Of a DNA stretch of 64,000 nucleotides, positions 52,701 to 63,210 are shown in pieces. This DNA comes from Methylibium sp035762065 (GTDB taxonomy: Bacteria; Pseudomonadota; Gammaproteobacteria; Burkholderiales; Burkholderiaceae_C). Every line of letters starts with the position of its first letter. Within the stretch, counting starts at the first letter, position 1. The notes beneath the pieces were generated by a model. It worked only from the letters and a program-made list of their open reading frames with translations. It was not told the origin of the DNA and made no database searches. Both the position numbers and the translations under genes were made by a program. Location: assembly GCF_035762065.1 (NCBI RefSeq), contig NZ_DASTPW010000036.1:1-64000 (forward strand), read 5' to 3'.

Positions 52701-52792
52701 CGCGCTCGCTGCAGAGGTGGCAGCTGCAGTCCGTGGCATGGCGCCGCGCCGTCGTCGCGGCCGGCGCGCAGGAGGCGGCCTCGTCCGCTTGA
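49778..52792 (+). CDS. large HExxH-motif protein, candidate novel type III effector
   Basis: A 1004-residue protein with no signal peptide or membrane segment. The first ~90 residues are Pro/Arg/Ser-rich and disordered, as in type III signals; the rest is alpha-helical. H496-E497-S-V-H500 (in AVMAHESVHMAQNN) is a zinc-peptidase HExxH, with Glu571 in NPREIQAFMEG as a possible third ligand. The segment before it (SSHLRVGGAALHVPN) resembles the sheet strand that precedes HExxH in gluzincins. I do not recognise the family. A PIP box and -10 lie just upstream. The start ATG at 49778 is the first in-frame ATG after that promoter; translation further upstream in the frame is unlikely. Divergent from the MFS gene. 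Peptidase and effector roles are inference. Confidence 0.75.
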   Translation: MRLPGLSRHLRPPARASAATEASVPSQRRAQTRPGLDPGGLPPRRPANAGADHARPSHPFPGVSTPVAGQPPLDRSDDIGRIAADVAAVFDAQADELRAVLDTVGPVSRRARMHLELALQSYDVLRLQPLAQATPEHAAQLAVSLVGGARTAIDRLMQHDATGASQQPAAAALAALQPFVARAEAFQAAKPFADLVERLQLRRSGTYFQLGPAFSESVRQAREVVDDLARLMRAVRPISRSAARELENAAQLLKASVDAGQAPDAPTSARAAEWVGAANVRLRERAASALTGSTQMAHIASLLEPVRDKLNSVHARQLLAAATHPRSLTAQEVGRLRAAADALNTLRFNPPANATTRDDVAAWRLALEGARLEIARTMSAIAHRDLLPPAPANLASSRLLRASALLLEHADPRFVSVAATDSRGRHLLMSLLMAAHAHQRWTAHLGKPAAQLLPIVYDEQETSSFATVFMGAMGGSSHLRVGGAALHVPNMAVMAHESVHMAQNNARRMPQWGGSVGPRRPDDPLPPSRVGHLETSVSLRPGDAAPPTPTGASSDVQEFVAALSYVNNPREIQAFMEGAAVHRLGDRDAAGAFPPSLFPLPAWSRLAALLTEAASTLQAPVADGAFLFDASVHPEAAGHAERILHATARLHDARASKAWSAGHDTDLFRVMDGLARAQANDPAASGTVRLAAIASQLVDFADRVAYAAGDAIHSPAGVDAAPQRFAEASRAPGATLVSLVGAEARRVLRRELRGIETLPDALAASKRDSGFTTAVRQIVSKHAQGVVPTPAEVGDAVMRLSASLLGVPLETVPEILAPEVNLYRAPSMQLWHVPGLNVAPGQRRKAVFEAASWQLHVPLQILSEPAKLESRLAGMAAEVAYATVALRMLRAEPERARAALGLDLPMSWLASIAEAAERVLAPFDRAVKPPPALALRLLLHELPPLATDSQWHLGERAAVKANAASDPVSREAYEARSLQRWQLQSVAWRRAVVAAGAQEAASSA

Positions 52793-52882
52793 GGCGGGCC
52801 GTGGGCCGCCCCGCGCCGCGCGCGGCCCCCGGGAGACCCCTCAACGGCTCCCTAGAATCCGCCGCCGCTGAGGATCGCATCC

Positions 52883-54880
<1,998 letters not shown>

Positions 54881-54981
54881 GGGGTTGCGCGCGGCGGGCG
54901 TCGGCGCCGCGCGTGGGCCTTCTGCGGGCGGTCGTACGCGCATAACAATCCGCCGCCCTCGGTACGCAAGCTGTCGCCACC

Positions 54982-56478
54982 GTGCACCCAACGCCTCACC
55001 CGATCGAGCCCGGCCCGCCCGGCACGGGCCACTTGCCTAAAGCGCTGCTGGACGAGCTGCGCTTTCGAGCCGATCCGTTGGCCGACGCCACCATCGCGCG
55101 CATCCTCGGCCCCTGGGCCGAAACGCTCGAAGGGGCCGATGCCGCCGAGCTGATCGATCGGCAGCAGCCGCGCTGGCAGCGCCTCGAGGCGGTCACGCGC
55201 GCCTTCGCCGGCTGGGCCTGCAATGCCGACGTGCAGGCGTGGCGGCCGCCGGCCGATCTGCCCCGGGACATCGCCGCGGCCTTGGTCGACTACCTGAGCG
55301 GGGCGTGCACGCTGCCGACGTGGGCGGATGCCGCGCTCATCGCGCGTGCCGAGCAGGTGTTCTTCGAGCACGGGCCGCTGTCGTGCGCGCTGCTGTTCTG
55401 CGCCAGCCTGCCGGAGTGCTACGTCGTGCCCGACCTGGCCGAGGTGCTGCACGCCACCGGCCAGCTGGAGCAGCGCACCGAGTACCGCGTGCGCTCCACC
55501 GCCGCGATGGTCTTCCCCGTGATGATGCGCGGCGGCCTCGCCACGCCGCAGGGCGGCGGCGTCGCGCAGGTGCTCAAGGTGCGGCTGATCCATGCGACGG
55601 TGCGCAACCTGCTGCTGCGCGGCGAGCCGGCGCAGGCGGTGGCCGCGCTGTCCGCGTCGGGCCCCGAGCGGGCGGCCGCAGGTGCCGGCTTCGTGGAGCC
55701 GCTGGCTGCGCTGCGCGGCACGCCGCACATGCATCACGCGCTGTACGCGCATGGCTGGAAGCTCGGCGACGACGGTCTGCCCTGCAACCAGGAAGAGCTG
55801 GCCTACACGCTGCTGACCTTCGGCTACGTGTTCCTGCGCGGCCTGCGCACGCTCGGGCTCGGCCTGAGCGCGCACGACGAGGCGGCCACGCTGCATGCCT
55901 GGAACGTGATGGCGTCGCTGGTGGGCGTCGAGGAGCGCCTGATGGCGCACACGATGGCCGAGGCCGAAGCGCTGTTCGCGCAGCTGCAGGCGCGCGGCCG
56001 CGCCGATCGCGTCGCGCCCGATCCGCGCGCGCCGCTCGGCCGCGCCCTGATGCGGACGCTGGCCGACGCGATCCCGCTCGGCGCGGCGAAGAGCTTTCCG
56101 CTCCTGCTGTCGCGCGAGCTGTGCGGCGCGGCGACGTCGCGCGACATCGGCATCGACGGCGCGAGCCTGCCGGTGCCCTGGACCGCGCGCGCGCTGTTCG
56201 GCTGCATCCGGCTCGCGGTGCGCGGGATCGACGCGCTCGGGCGCTGCTTCTCGCCCGAGTTCTCGATCACGCGAACCTGTGTGCGCATGCTCGGCTACCA
56301 CTTCGTCAGCCGGCTGCTGATGGACCAGACGCGGCCGCTGAAGCTGCCGGAGCCGGTGCGCAGCCAGGTGCGGCGGACCATGGCCGCCTGGGGTCACGAT
56401 CCGCGCGCGCCGCGCTGGCTGAACACGCTCGAAGACGGCTTCACGGTGAAGGGGCAGTGGGATGCGTCGCCTCGTTGA
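54982..56478 (+). CDS. MpaB-family oxygenase (DUF2236)
   Basis: A 498-residue protein of the latex-clearing/MpaB heme oxygenase family (PF09995). Recognisable parts are FFEHGPLSCALLFCASLPECYVVPDL, TEYRVRSTAAMVF, the LKVRLIHATVRNLLL helix with the conserved His, and ELAYTLLTFGYVFLRGLR. Characterised relatives include rubber oxygenases, but this protein lacks a signal peptide. GTG start at 54982. Its C-terminus overlaps the GGDEF gene by 17 bases. Confidence 0.85.
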   Translation: MHPTPHPIEPGPPGTGHLPKALLDELRFRADPLADATIARILGPWAETLEGADAAELIDRQQPRWQRLEAVTRAFAGWACNADVQAWRPPADLPRDIAAALVDYLSGACTLPTWADAALIARAEQVFFEHGPLSCALLFCASLPECYVVPDLAEVLHATGQLEQRTEYRVRSTAAMVFPVMMRGGLATPQGGGVAQVLKVRLIHATVRNLLLRGEPAQAVAALSASGPERAAAGAGFVEPLAALRGTPHMHHALYAHGWKLGDDGLPCNQEELAYTLLTFGYVFLRGLRTLGLGLSAHDEAATLHAWNVMASLVGVEERLMAHTMAEAEALFAQLQARGRADRVAPDPRAPLGRALMRTLADAIPLGAAKSFPLLLSRELCGAATSRDIGIDGASLPVPWTARALFGCIRLAVRGIDALGRCFSPEFSITRTCVRMLGYHFVSRLLMDQTRPLKLPEPVRSQVRRTMAAWGHDPRAPRWLNTLEDGFTVKGQWDASPR

Positions 56479-58234
56479 GACCTGGCTCGTGCTGCTCGCG
56501 CTGGTGCTGGCAGCCGGTGCCGCACATGCCGGGCCCGCGGCGACGCCGCTGCTGCTGGACGACCGCAACGAGCGCGTGCACGCCTGGCCGGCGGTCACGA
56601 CGCTGAGCGATGCGTCCAAGGCCTTGACGCTGGAAGGCGCCATCGCCGCGCGCGACGCCCTGACGCGGCCGAGCACCGCCGCGGCCACGCTCGGCCTGCG
56701 CCGCGACGCCGTCTGGGTGCATGTGCCGATCGCGGTGTCGCCCGAGTCGGACGGCCACTGGCTGCTCGACATCAACTACGCCGTGCTCAACCGCATCGAC
56801 GTGCACCTGCTCGACGCACAGGGCGCGCCCGTGCAGCAGGCGCGGCTGGGCAACCTCCAGCCGCTCGCCGAGCGCCCCCTGCCGAGCCGCGCACACACCG
56901 TCGAACTGGCGTTGTCACCCGGCGCACGCTACGAGCTGTGGCTGCGCGTGGAGACCCTGGGCGCAATGATCCTGCCGATCAGCTTCAACAAGCCCTCGGC
57001 GTTCCTGAGCCGCGCGCTGGCCGAGCAGATGCTGCAGGGCCTGCTTGCCGGCATGGGCCTGTGCCTCGTGTGCTACAGCCTGCTGCAGTGGTTCAGCGTG
57101 CGCGAGAGCCTGCTGATCAAGTACGCGCTGCTGATCGGCGGCGGCATCCTGTTCTCGGTCGTCCAGTTCGGCATCGGCGCGCAGTACCTGTGGCCCGGCA
57201 ACCGCTGGCTGGAGACCCACCTCGCCGCGCTGTCCGCGCTCACCGCCGCCGCGGGCACCTTCCTCTTCGTCGAGGACGTCCTGCGCGGCACCGAGCGGCA
57301 CCGCTGGTTCAGCCCCGTGATGAAGGGCGGCGCGGCACTGCTCGGCGCGGTGGGCCTGGCGTACGCACTTGACGTGATCGACGTGCACGCCGTCAGCGCC
57401 GTGATCGGCACCGTGGGCCTCGCACCCGCGCTGATGGGCCTGCCCGGCGCCGTCCAGCGCGCCCGGCGCGGCGAGAGCGTCGGCTGGTACTTCATCGTCG
57501 CGTGGATCGGCTACTTCATCACCACCGCCGTGATGGTGGCGGTGATCCGCGGGCGCGCGCCCGCCACGTTCTGGACCCTGCATTCGTTCCAGTTCGGCGC
57601 CACGCTGGACATGCTGATCTTCCTGCGCGTGCTGGCGTTGCGGCTGTACGCCGTGCACGACCAGGCGCTGCTGCGCGCCACCGAGCGCGACCAGGCGCTG
57701 TCGCTCGCCCAGACCGACGCGCTGACCGGCCTGCCCAACCGCCGAGGCCTGCACGCGGCGCTGGAGCGCTACCTGCCGCAGTGCGGCCCGACGCAGCTGC
57801 TGGCGGTCTACCTGCTCGACCTCAACGGCTTCAAGCAGGTCAACGACCGCCACGGCCACGAGACCGGCGACCACCTGCTCGTCGCCGCCGGCGAGCGGCT
57901 GCGCAACAGCCTGCGCACCAGCGACATGGTCGCGCGCCTGGGCGGCGACGAGTTCGTGGTGCTCGCGATGGGCCTGCATTCGGACGAGCGGGCGCGCGAC
58001 CTCGCGGCGCAGCTCACGCAGGCGTTCGACGAGCCGCTGGTCGCGCTGGGCCTGCCCTACCGGCTCGGCGCCACCGTCGGCCATGCGCTGGCGCCGCGCG
58101 ACGGCACCGATGCCGACACGCTGCTCCGGTGCGCGGACGCGGCGATGTACGCCGGCAAGTCGAGGAGCCGCGAGGTGGTCGGCGAATCGACGACCCAGGG
58201 CGGCTCGTTCGACACGGCGCCGGCGAGGTTGTAG
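56462..58234 (+). CDS. DISM-7TM diguanylate cyclase
   Basis: Makes cyclic di-GMP. A 590-residue inner-membrane protein: signal peptide (about 1-24, LVLLALVLAAGAAHA), a periplasmic 7TMR-DISM extracellular domain (~40-170), seven transmembrane segments (~185-385), and a C-terminal GGDEF domain. The active site is LGGDEFVVL, with the RxxD inhibitory site (RTSD) five residues upstream, so product feedback is expected. The ligand of the sensor domain is unknown. The start codon lies within the preceding MpaB gene. Confidence 0.93.
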   Translation: MRRLVETWLVLLALVLAAGAAHAGPAATPLLLDDRNERVHAWPAVTTLSDASKALTLEGAIAARDALTRPSTAAATLGLRRDAVWVHVPIAVSPESDGHWLLDINYAVLNRIDVHLLDAQGAPVQQARLGNLQPLAERPLPSRAHTVELALSPGARYELWLRVETLGAMILPISFNKPSAFLSRALAEQMLQGLLAGMGLCLVCYSLLQWFSVRESLLIKYALLIGGGILFSVVQFGIGAQYLWPGNRWLETHLAALSALTAAAGTFLFVEDVLRGTERHRWFSPVMKGGAALLGAVGLAYALDVIDVHAVSAVIGTVGLAPALMGLPGAVQRARRGESVGWYFIVAWIGYFITTAVMVAVIRGRAPATFWTLHSFQFGATLDMLIFLRVLALRLYAVHDQALLRATERDQALSLAQTDALTGLPNRRGLHAALERYLPQCGPTQLLAVYLLDLNGFKQVNDRHGHETGDHLLVAAGERLRNSLRTSDMVARLGGDEFVVLAMGLHSDERARDLAAQLTQAFDEPLVALGLPYRLGATVGHALAPRDGTDADTLLRCADAAMYAGKSRSREVVGESTTQGGSFDTAPARL

Positions 58235-58342
58235 AGCTCGCCGGGGAGGCCTGCGGGCGGTCGCCGACCGCGCGCGGCGTCCCGCACGCGCCATTGGGTA
58301 CCCTGCGGGCTCCGTCGCCACGACGCTCGAACAGGGCCGCGC

Positions 58343-59605
58343 ATGAGCATCGCGTTCTGGGCCGGCCTGCTGCTGGCGCTGGTGTTCGTGCTGGTGCTGG
58401 TGATCTGGTCGATCCGCCGGCACCGCGATCCCTCGCTCAAGATCGAGTGCGACTTCCCGGTCGACGAGCTGATGCCCAGCCTCGCCGGCCTGACGCTGGG
58501 CACGGTGGTCGGCGGCAACAGCGTGGAGGTGCACGAGAACGGCGCGTTCTACGACGTGCTGCTCGCGCGCATCGCTGCCGCGCGCCGCTCGGTGCACTTC
58601 GAGACCTATCTGTGGAAGGACGGCGTGCTGGGCCGGCGCGTCGCCGAGGCGCTGATCGAGCGCGCCCGCGCCGGCGTGCAGGTGCGCGTGCTGCTCGACG
58701 CCCAGGGCTCCAGGAAGGCGGGCGACGCGGTCGTCGCGCGCATGCGCGCGGCCGGCTGCCGCGTGTGCTTCTTCCACAAGACGAAGCTCCACAACCTCGG
58801 CGTGATGAACGACCGCGACCACCGCAAGATCGTCATCCTCGACGGCAGCGAGGCCTTCGCCGGCGGCCACTGCATCGTCGACGACTGGCTCGGCGATGCC
58901 GAGGACAAGCAGCACTTCGCCGACGTCAGCGTGCAGCTGCACGGGCCGATCGTGCACAGCCTGCAGAGCGTCTTCAGCGAGAACTGGGCCGGCGAGACCG
59001 GCGAGCTGTTCCTCGGCGACGACGTGTTCCCGCCGCTCGGGCCGGCCGGCGACGTGCGCATCCACGCGGTCTTCGCGAAGCCCGAGAACTCGGCGCCGAC
59101 CGTGAAGATCCTGCATCACACGGTGATCTGCCTCGCGCGCAAGCGCATCTGGATCCAGAACCCGTACTTCATCCCGGAGCCGGCGGCGATCGATGCGCTC
59201 GGCGCGGCGGTCGAGCGCGGCGTCGACGTGCGCGTGCTGATGCCCTCGACCAGCGGCTCGGACAACCCGATGGTCCAGCACGCCGGCCACCGCAACTTCG
59301 AGAAGCTGCTGCGCTGCGGCGTGCGGCTGTTCGAGTACCCGCACACGCTGCTGCACCAGAAGATCATGACGGTCGACGGCGTGTGGAGCGCCGTCGGCTC
59401 GAGCAACTTCGACGACCGCAGCTTCGAGACCAACGACGAGATCAGCCTGTCGATCGCCGACGTCGCGCTGGCCGCGCGGCTCGACGGCATCTTCGAGAAG
59501 TACGTTCAGCGCGCCGACGAGATCGAGCTCGAGCGCTGGATGCGCCGCGGCTGGGGCCACAAGCTGAAGGACAACGTCTCCTACCTGATCAACGAGGTGC
59601 TGTAG
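58343..59605 (+). CDS. phospholipase D-type cardiolipin synthase
   Basis: A 420-residue membrane-anchored enzyme (one N-terminal segment, GLLLALVFVLVLVIW). Two HKD motifs: MNDRDHRKIVILDGSEAF (His, Lys, Asp about residue 157-163) and TLLHQKIMTVDGVWSAVGSSNFDDRSF near 335-355. It joins phosphatidylglycerol or related lipids to give cardiolipin; this single-TM layout is nearer to ClsB/ClsC than to ClsA. A transport or phosphatidyltransferase variant is possible. It is a monocistronic unit downstream of the GGDEF gene. Confidence 0.9.
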   Translation: MSIAFWAGLLLALVFVLVLVIWSIRRHRDPSLKIECDFPVDELMPSLAGLTLGTVVGGNSVEVHENGAFYDVLLARIAAARRSVHFETYLWKDGVLGRRVAEALIERARAGVQVRVLLDAQGSRKAGDAVVARMRAAGCRVCFFHKTKLHNLGVMNDRDHRKIVILDGSEAFAGGHCIVDDWLGDAEDKQHFADVSVQLHGPIVHSLQSVFSENWAGETGELFLGDDVFPPLGPAGDVRIHAVFAKPENSAPTVKILHHTVICLARKRIWIQNPYFIPEPAAIDALGAAVERGVDVRVLMPSTSGSDNPMVQHAGHRNFEKLLRCGVRLFEYPHTLLHQKIMTVDGVWSAVGSSNFDDRSFETNDEISLSIADVALAARLDGIFEKYVQRADEIELERWMRRGWGHKLKDNVSYLINEVL

Positions 59606-59632
59606 TCCGTCTCCCGTGGGCGACGGCGTGGC

Positions 59633-59929
59633 TCACACCTCCGGCACGCCGGTCGTGCCGGGCGTCAGCTCCGGCCCCGGCGCGCCGAGCGGCACCGTGT
59701 CGGGTGTCGGCGGCGTGACCTCGGGGCCCGACGGCGGCGGCGTCGCGTCGGGCTGGGCGGGCGGGGTCACGTTCGGGCCGACCGGCTGGGGCACGACGTC
59801 GGGCGGCGGCGCGGTCGGCGAAGCAGGGGGCGTGGTGGGCATGGGGGTGTCGGCTCGAGGCTGGGCCGCCGTTGGCTGGAGGGTCCGGCCAGCAGCAACG
59901 CGCGTTCCCGCCACCGCGCGCCGGAGCAT
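59633..59929 (-). CDS. possible proline-rich protein
   Basis: A minus-strand frame of 98 codons filling the 414-base gap after the cardiolipin synthase. The product is Pro/Thr/Val-rich (PQPVGPNVTPPAQPD-like runs) and nearly every codon ends in G or C, unlike chance. No motif, no signal peptide, and the first 29 residues look unlike the rest; an internal ATG may be the real start. The other strand encodes a Gly-rich frame here, so coding in either is uncertain. Confidence 0.4.
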   Translation of the reverse strand: MLRRAVAGTRVAAGRTLQPTAAQPRADTPMPTTPPASPTAPPPDVVPQPVGPNVTPPAQPDATPPPSGPEVTPPTPDTVPLGAPGPELTPGTTGVPEV

Positions 59930-60019
59930 CCAGTTCGCGCCTGCTCACGTAGAAGGGCGCGGCGGCATCATTCGCCGCCGCGCGCGGCCGCCGTGCCGGC
60001 GCAGCAGGAGACCTTCGAG

Positions 60020-61104
<1,085 letters not shown>

Positions 61105-61108
<4 letters not shown>

Positions 61109-61704
61109 GCCTCGACGCCGCGGTGCCGGCCGTCGGCGCGCCGGCCGGCGAGCGCGAGCCGACGCGCGCCTGGGCGCTGGCCAACCTCGTCGCGACGCAG
61201 CTCGGCTGGTTCGCCTGCGTGCTCGGCGCGGCGCACGGCCAGCCCTGGCTCGGCACCGCGACCGCGGTGCTCGTCGTCGCGTGGCACCTGGGGCGTGCGC
61301 CGCGAGGCCGCGTCGAAGCTCGGCTCGTGCTGGCGACGATCCTGCTGGGCAGCAGCTTCGATGCCGCGCTGCAGGCCACCGGCGCGCTCGCCTTCGTCGG
61401 CGGCCACTGGCTGCCCGGCCTCGGCCCGCACTGGATGACGGCGCTGTGGGCGCTGTTCGCGGTGACGCTGAACGTCCTGCTGCGCTGGCTGCACGGGCGC
61501 TGGGCGCTGTGCGCGCTGCTCGGCGCGATCGCGGGGCCGCTGTCCTTTGCCGGCGGCGCGCGGCTCGGCGCGGCGACGCTGAGCGAGCCCGTGCTCGCGC
61601 TGGGGCTGATCGGCGCCGGCTGGGCGGTGATGCTGCCGTTGCTGGTGGCCTTGGCGATGCGCTTCGACGGCGTCGGCACCGAAGGCGCGGTGGCGAAGCG
61701 ATGA
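61105..61704 (+). CDS. DUF2878 membrane protein
   Basis: A 199-residue inner-membrane protein with six predicted segments. The stretch LANLVATQLGWFACVLGAAHGQPWLG and WALFAVTLNVLLRWLHGRW fits the DUF2878 family, which is always found with Cfa-like and DUF1295 genes. No catalytic motif is visible. It overlaps its neighbours by four bases on each side. Confidence 0.82.
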
Positions 61705-62504
61705 GCGGGATCGCGAGCTTCGGCGGCTGGGCCGTCGCGCTGCACGGCCTCGCGTTCGCTGCGGCGATCGGCTTCGCCACCTGGGTCGCGAGCCTCGTGC
61801 GCCGCGACGTGAGCCTCGTCGATCGGGTCTGGTCGGTCTGCATCGCAGGTGCGGGCTTCGCCTACGCGGCGGCGCTGCCCGCGACCGGCCCGCGCGCCGG
61901 CTGGATGCTCGGCCTCGTCGCGCTGTGGTCGCTGCGGCTCGCGCTGTACATCACCGTTCGCAACTGGGGCCACGGCGAGGACCGGCGCTACCAGGCGATC
62001 CGCGCCCGCAACCAGCCCGGCTTCGCGTTCAAGAGCCTCTACCTCGTGTTCGCGCTGCAGGCGGTGCTGGCGTGGATCGTCTCGGCGCCCCTGCTCGTCG
62101 GCGCCGCGAGCGTGGAGCCGTGGACCGGGCTCGACACGGCCGGTGCCGCGCTCGCCGCGTTCGGCATCGCGTTCGAGGCGATCGCCGACGAGCAGATGCG
62201 CCGCTTCAAGGCCGATGCCGCGAACAAGGGCCGGGTGATGGACGGCGGCCTGTGGGCCTGGAGCCGCCACCCCAACTACTTCGGCGAGTTCTGCGTCTGG
62301 TGGGGCATGGGCCTGATGGCGCTGGCCGCGGGCGGCGGCTGGAGCCTCGTCTCGCCGCTGCTGATGAGCGTGCTGCTGTTGAAGGTGTCGGGCGTCAGCC
62401 TGCTGGAGAAGGACATGAGCGAACGTCGGCCCGCCTACCGCGACTACATCGCGCGCACCAGCGCCTTCTTCCCGCGGCCGCCGAAGCAGGGCAGCGCGGC
62501 ATGA
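61701..62504 (+). CDS. DUF1295 steroid-5-alpha-reductase-like membrane protein
   Basis: A 267-residue polytopic protein. The SRD5A-like C-terminal motif WAWSRHPNYFGEFCVWWGMGLMAL and LLEKDMSERRPAYRDYIARTSAFFP are the family signature (PF06966). Members are reductases of unsaturated lipids by homology; here the substrate is probably a lipid modified by the Cfa-like enzyme. Start overlaps the DUF2878 stop. Confidence 0.88.
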   Translation: MSGIASFGGWAVALHGLAFAAAIGFATWVASLVRRDVSLVDRVWSVCIAGAGFAYAAALPATGPRAGWMLGLVALWSLRLALYITVRNWGHGEDRRYQAIRARNQPGFAFKSLYLVFALQAVLAWIVSAPLLVGAASVEPWTGLDTAGAALAAFGIAFEAIADEQMRRFKADAANKGRVMDGGLWAWSRHPNYFGEFCVWWGMGLMALAAGGGWSLVSPLLMSVLLLKVSGVSLLEKDMSERRPAYRDYIARTSAFFPRPPKQGSAA

Positions 62505-63136
62505 AGCGCGTGCTGGTCGCGCTGCTGTGCGCCGCTTCGTTCGCCGCGCACGCCGAGCGGCCCGCGAGCGGCAGCTGGAACTTCCGCGTGCTGCTCGACG
62601 GCAAGCCGATCGGCACGCACCGCTTCACGCTGAAGGGCGACGGCGAGCGTCGCAGCCTGGAAGGCAAGGCCGCGTTCGACGTGAAGGTCCTCGGCCTCAC
62701 CGCCTACCGCTACCGCCACGAGGTCGAGGAGCAATGGCAAGGCGACTGCCTCGTCGCGCTGAGCTCGAAGACCGACGACGACGGCAAGGCGCTCGCGGTG
62801 CAGGCGAAGAAGGATGGCGACGCGCTCGCCGTCAAGTCGAACGACGGCAGCGAGATGCTCGAAGGCTGCGTGATGAGCTTCGCCTACTGGCACCCGGCGA
62901 TGCTGAAGCAAACGCGGCTGCTGAACGCGCAGACCGGCAAGTACGAGCGCGTGAAGATCGAGCCGCTCGGCGACGCGAAGCTCGACGTTCAGGGCAGGCC
63001 GGTCGATGCGAAACGCTGGCGCATCAGCGGGCCGGAGTCGCCGGTCGAGCTGTGGTACTCGGCCGACGGCGACTGGCTCGCGCTGGAATCCAAGGTCTCC
63101 CGCGGGAAGCGGACGCTGCGCTACGTGCGGGAGTAG
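62501..63136 (+). CDS. DUF6134-family secreted protein
   Basis: A 211-residue periplasmic protein with signal peptide (LVALLCAASFAAHAE). The mature domain is a beta-rich barrel-like fold with WNFRVLLDGKPIGTHRFTLKGDG and a late MSFAYWHPAMLKQTRLLNAQTG motif, which I associate with DUF6134. The family has no known activity. It is the last gene of the operon; the parC start lies 74 bases downstream. Confidence 0.7.
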   Translation: MKRVLVALLCAASFAAHAERPASGSWNFRVLLDGKPIGTHRFTLKGDGERRSLEGKAAFDVKVLGLTAYRYRHEVEEQWQGDCLVALSSKTDDDGKALAVQAKKDGDALAVKSNDGSEMLEGCVMSFAYWHPAMLKQTRLLNAQTGKYERVKIEPLGDAKLDVQGRPVDAKRWRISGPESPVELWYSADGDWLALESKVSRGKRTLRYVRE

Positions 63137-63210
63137 GCGGCCCGCGGCGCCGCGCGGCGTGCTGGTCGGACAATGCGCGGCCCCGTCCCGTCTCGCACTT
63201 CTGCCCTCGC

